From positions 1-42,884 of the forward strand of contig JAQBXN010000070.1 of assembly GCA_027625095.1 (NCBI GenBank): a stretch of 42,884 nucleotides of DNA. Reading direction: 5' to 3'. Below are positions 41,409-42,884 of the stretch, one piece after another (the stretch's first letter is position 1; the number at the start of each line of letters is the position of its first letter). The position numbers were made by a program, and so were the translations under genes. This DNA comes from Planctomycetota bacterium (lineage in GTDB: Bacteria; Planctomycetota; PUPC01; JACPCR01). The notes beneath the pieces were generated by a model. The model saw nothing but the letters and a program-made list of their open reading frames with translations. It had not been told where the DNA came from and made no database searches.

Positions 41409-42449
41409 TCATGCACTATCTGCCGGAATTGAAAAAGAAAAGGTACTTCCCACGCCCGGTGTGGATTCGGCCCAGATGCGGCCCCCGTGCCGTTCAATAA
41501 TACGTTTGCAGATCGGCAGGCCCATTCCGGTGCCCGGGAATTTATGCCTCGGATGTAGCTGCTGGAAGGGGGCAAAAATTCGTTCGAAGAACTCCGGCTT
41601 GATACCGATACCGTTGTCTTTGAATGAAAATATATGCTCGGTTTCAGCGTGCTTGTACCCCACGTGAATGACGGGTGCTTCGTCACTGCGGAATTTGATC
41701 GCGTTTTCCAACAGGTTGAAGAAGAGCATCTGCAATTGAAGCTCGTCCGCCTGGACAATGGGAAGCTCTTCATTGGTGATTTGTGCCCTGGACTCCTCGA
41801 TGGCCGGTGTCAACTGTCTGAGTGCTGTAGTGAAAGCAGCCCGGCAATCTGTCTCGGCGAATTCCTCCCCACGGGTTCGGACTCTTGAAAGTACGAGCAG
41901 GGATTGGAGCATCTCCTGCAGTTGCCGGCATCCATCGGTCACGAATCCCTCGAATCTTCGCTGGTCGGCTGTCATTTTATCGCCGAGGCTTTCCATGAGG
42001 AGTCTCACGAACCCATCGATGGCGCGGACTGGTGCACCTAAATCGTGCGCGACGCTGTAATAGGTGCCCTGGATTTCCTTCCGGGCTGCTTCGAGCGAAT
42101 TTCTAGCCCGGTGTGCGTCAATGGATGCACGAATCAGGGTGATCAAAACCTGGCCATCAAGATTATTGTTAAGGCACATCAGATCGGAATGATCGGCGGG
42201 CAGTGCTTGATCAGCCAGAACGAGGAGCGGCGTTCCGTCGAGAAAGTCTGCCAGCACCTGTGATTGACTTTGGTCCGATTCGTTTCTGCAGCAGAAAACC
42301 ACCGCATCTAAGGCCTCGTGGCCAAATATTTTAAAGGCTTTGTCCAAAGACGTCGCGGTTGAGATGGAGAAATGTGCAGCCATCAACTCACGAGCGTTCG
42401 CTGTGAGTAGGTCTGGCGTTATAAGCAGGACGCTGCAGCGTTCCTTCAT
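41409..42449 (-). CDS. Soluble histidine kinase with degenerate receiver-like N-terminus
   Basis: A 346-residue kinase without membrane helices. Residues about 1-112 have the secondary-structure pattern of a receiver (VLLITPDLL, ALDAVVFCCRNES, TPLLVLADQ) but lack the acidic pocket; the usual phospho-acceptor Asp strand reads VVFCC. The HisKA domain has YYSVAHDLGAPVRAI with His135. The ATPase domain has NLLENAIKFR (N box), FKDNGIGIKPEFF (G1) and GTGMGLPICKRI (G2). The catalytic part closely resembles that of the kinase at 38606-40231, suggesting duplication. It is the first gene of the minus-strand signalling cluster. Confidence 0.9.
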   Translation of the reverse strand: MKERCSVLLITPDLLTANARELMAAHFSISTATSLDKAFKIFGHEALDAVVFCCRNESDQSQSQVLADFLDGTPLLVLADQALPADHSDLMCLNNNLDGQVLITLIRASIDAHRARNSLEAARKEIQGTYYSVAHDLGAPVRAIDGFVRLLMESLGDKMTADQRRFEGFVTDGCRQLQEMLQSLLVLSRVRTRGEEFAETDCRAAFTTALRQLTPAIEESRAQITNEELPIVQADELQLQMLFFNLLENAIKFRSDEAPVIHVGYKHAETEHIFSFKDNGIGIKPEFFERIFAPFQQLHPRHKFPGTGMGLPICKRIIERHGGRIWAESTPGVGSTFSFSIPADSA

Positions 42450-42805
42450 GGCAATTGTCGTGCAGAATTAGCATCAGTCGTGGCGCCCTGTGGCCCGCTC
42501 CAGGCGGGAAAGGATCATTCGATTTGTACTCTCGATGACACAGAGCATCAGGTGTTGGCCTACGCGGAATGTTAAACATCTTAGCTGGTGAAGTAAAGAG
42601 TTAGCGGGTGCGGGAACTCTTTGCGGGCTTAGAAGCCTGCATCTTTGCCCCGAAGCAGAACTCCGGACAACGACTTGTAAACGAGCATTAGAGGCGGCTT
42701 TGCGAGGTTTCTTGTTCCAGAATTTATGTTACACATTTTCAGCCAAGGAGGGGAGGGAGCATGTGGCCTGGGGCGCAAGCTCTGAGCTTTACCCACATTT
42801 TTCTT
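42450..42805. other. Intergenic region upstream of the signalling cluster
   Basis: About 356 nt. It must hold the promoter of the minus-strand cluster, but no convincing -35/-10 pair was found. No RNA gene or conserved small frame is visible. Confidence 0.35.
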
Positions 42806-42873
42806 CAACCCCGAAGGCGGTTGTTTCTTACAGCCCAGGGTTGGGAGGCTTTGCGACCAACCTTGGGTTTTTT
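42806..42873 (+). repeat. Composite palindromic element ending in a T run
   Basis: Two hairpins lie 10 nt apart. The first is CAACC/GGTTG around CCGAAGGC. The second is CCCAGGGTTGG (42834-42844) with CCAACCTTGGG (42857-42867), followed by six T, so it could also terminate plus-strand transcription. No gene ends just upstream on the plus strand. The paired-hairpin layout is typical of dispersed intergenic repeats, and this copy is slightly imperfect. Further copies would have to be sought elsewhere in the genome. Confidence 0.45.
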
Positions 42874-42884
42874 AGGGAGCTGAC

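Overview
The window (about 42.9 kb, moderate GC) looks like chromosomal DNA of a Gram-negative, respiring bacterium that is neither a typical proteobacterium nor a firmicute. The Gram-negative signs are a TonB-like protein, a TolC-family outer-membrane protein, a TraF/FadL-like beta-barrel and a periplasmic multiheme cytochrome. RNase Y with its YmdB-type neighbour, a split b6-type cytochrome b, an FHA-MurJ fusion, and C/T-rich micro-repeat leaders in front of some start codons suggest an under-sampled phylum, perhaps PVC-like or a Hydrogenedentes/Sumerlaeota-like lineage. I cannot name the phylum from sequence alone.

Layout. 0.2-7.7 kb, plus strand: an aldehyde dehydrogenase of the 2-oxoglutarate-semialdehyde type, a retropepsin-like lipoprotein, a HAD phosphatase, an SDR oxidoreductase, purM and a membrane-bound spermidine-synthase-like protein. 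7.7-11.1 kb, minus strand: a DCC thioredoxin-like protein, a YmdB-type phosphoesterase, rny and a probable 6S RNA, all below a strong promoter at 11.1 kb. 11.2-12 kb: tRNA-Val(CAC) and a DUF433/DUF5615 toxin-antitoxin pair whose toxin carries a frameshift. 12.2-18.8 kb: a TonB-like protein, FHA-MurJ, and a 1097-residue secreted glycosidase-like protein that lacks both expected catalytic glutamates. 18.9-22.1 kb: an accessory stretch with a small zinc-ribbon gene among strong RNA hairpins, a lysine/arginine/glutamate-rich repeat protein, a broken transposase and an alcohol dehydrogenase.

22.4-29.6 kb is an operon for a cytochrome bc-type quinol oxidase complex. It encodes a Rieske protein with a duplicated N-terminal module, a b6-like cytochrome b that keeps the Cys used for heme ci/cn, an enlarged subunit-IV-like protein, and a 1248-residue octaheme c-type cytochrome that probably replaces cytochrome f/c1. 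29.7-35.5 kb holds a GH20-like protein, a sugar-phosphate isomerase-like TIM barrel, a YlbF-family protein, a TolC-family protein and a beta-propeller lactonase. 35.5-42.4 kb, minus strand: an outer-membrane protein and a signalling cluster. The cluster comprises two histidine kinases, an orphan membrane-anchored solute-binding protein, two single-domain response regulators and a third regulator interrupted by two in-frame stops. The window ends in a palindromic element that looks like a dispersed repeat.

The most unusual parts are the respiratory complex (duplicated Rieske module, APWY in place of PEWY), the pseudo-glycosidase, the FHA-MurJ fusion, the zinc-ribbon gene behind a terminator-like hairpin, and the orphan binding protein built into a two-component cluster. 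All functions are read from motifs by eye; no database search was run.
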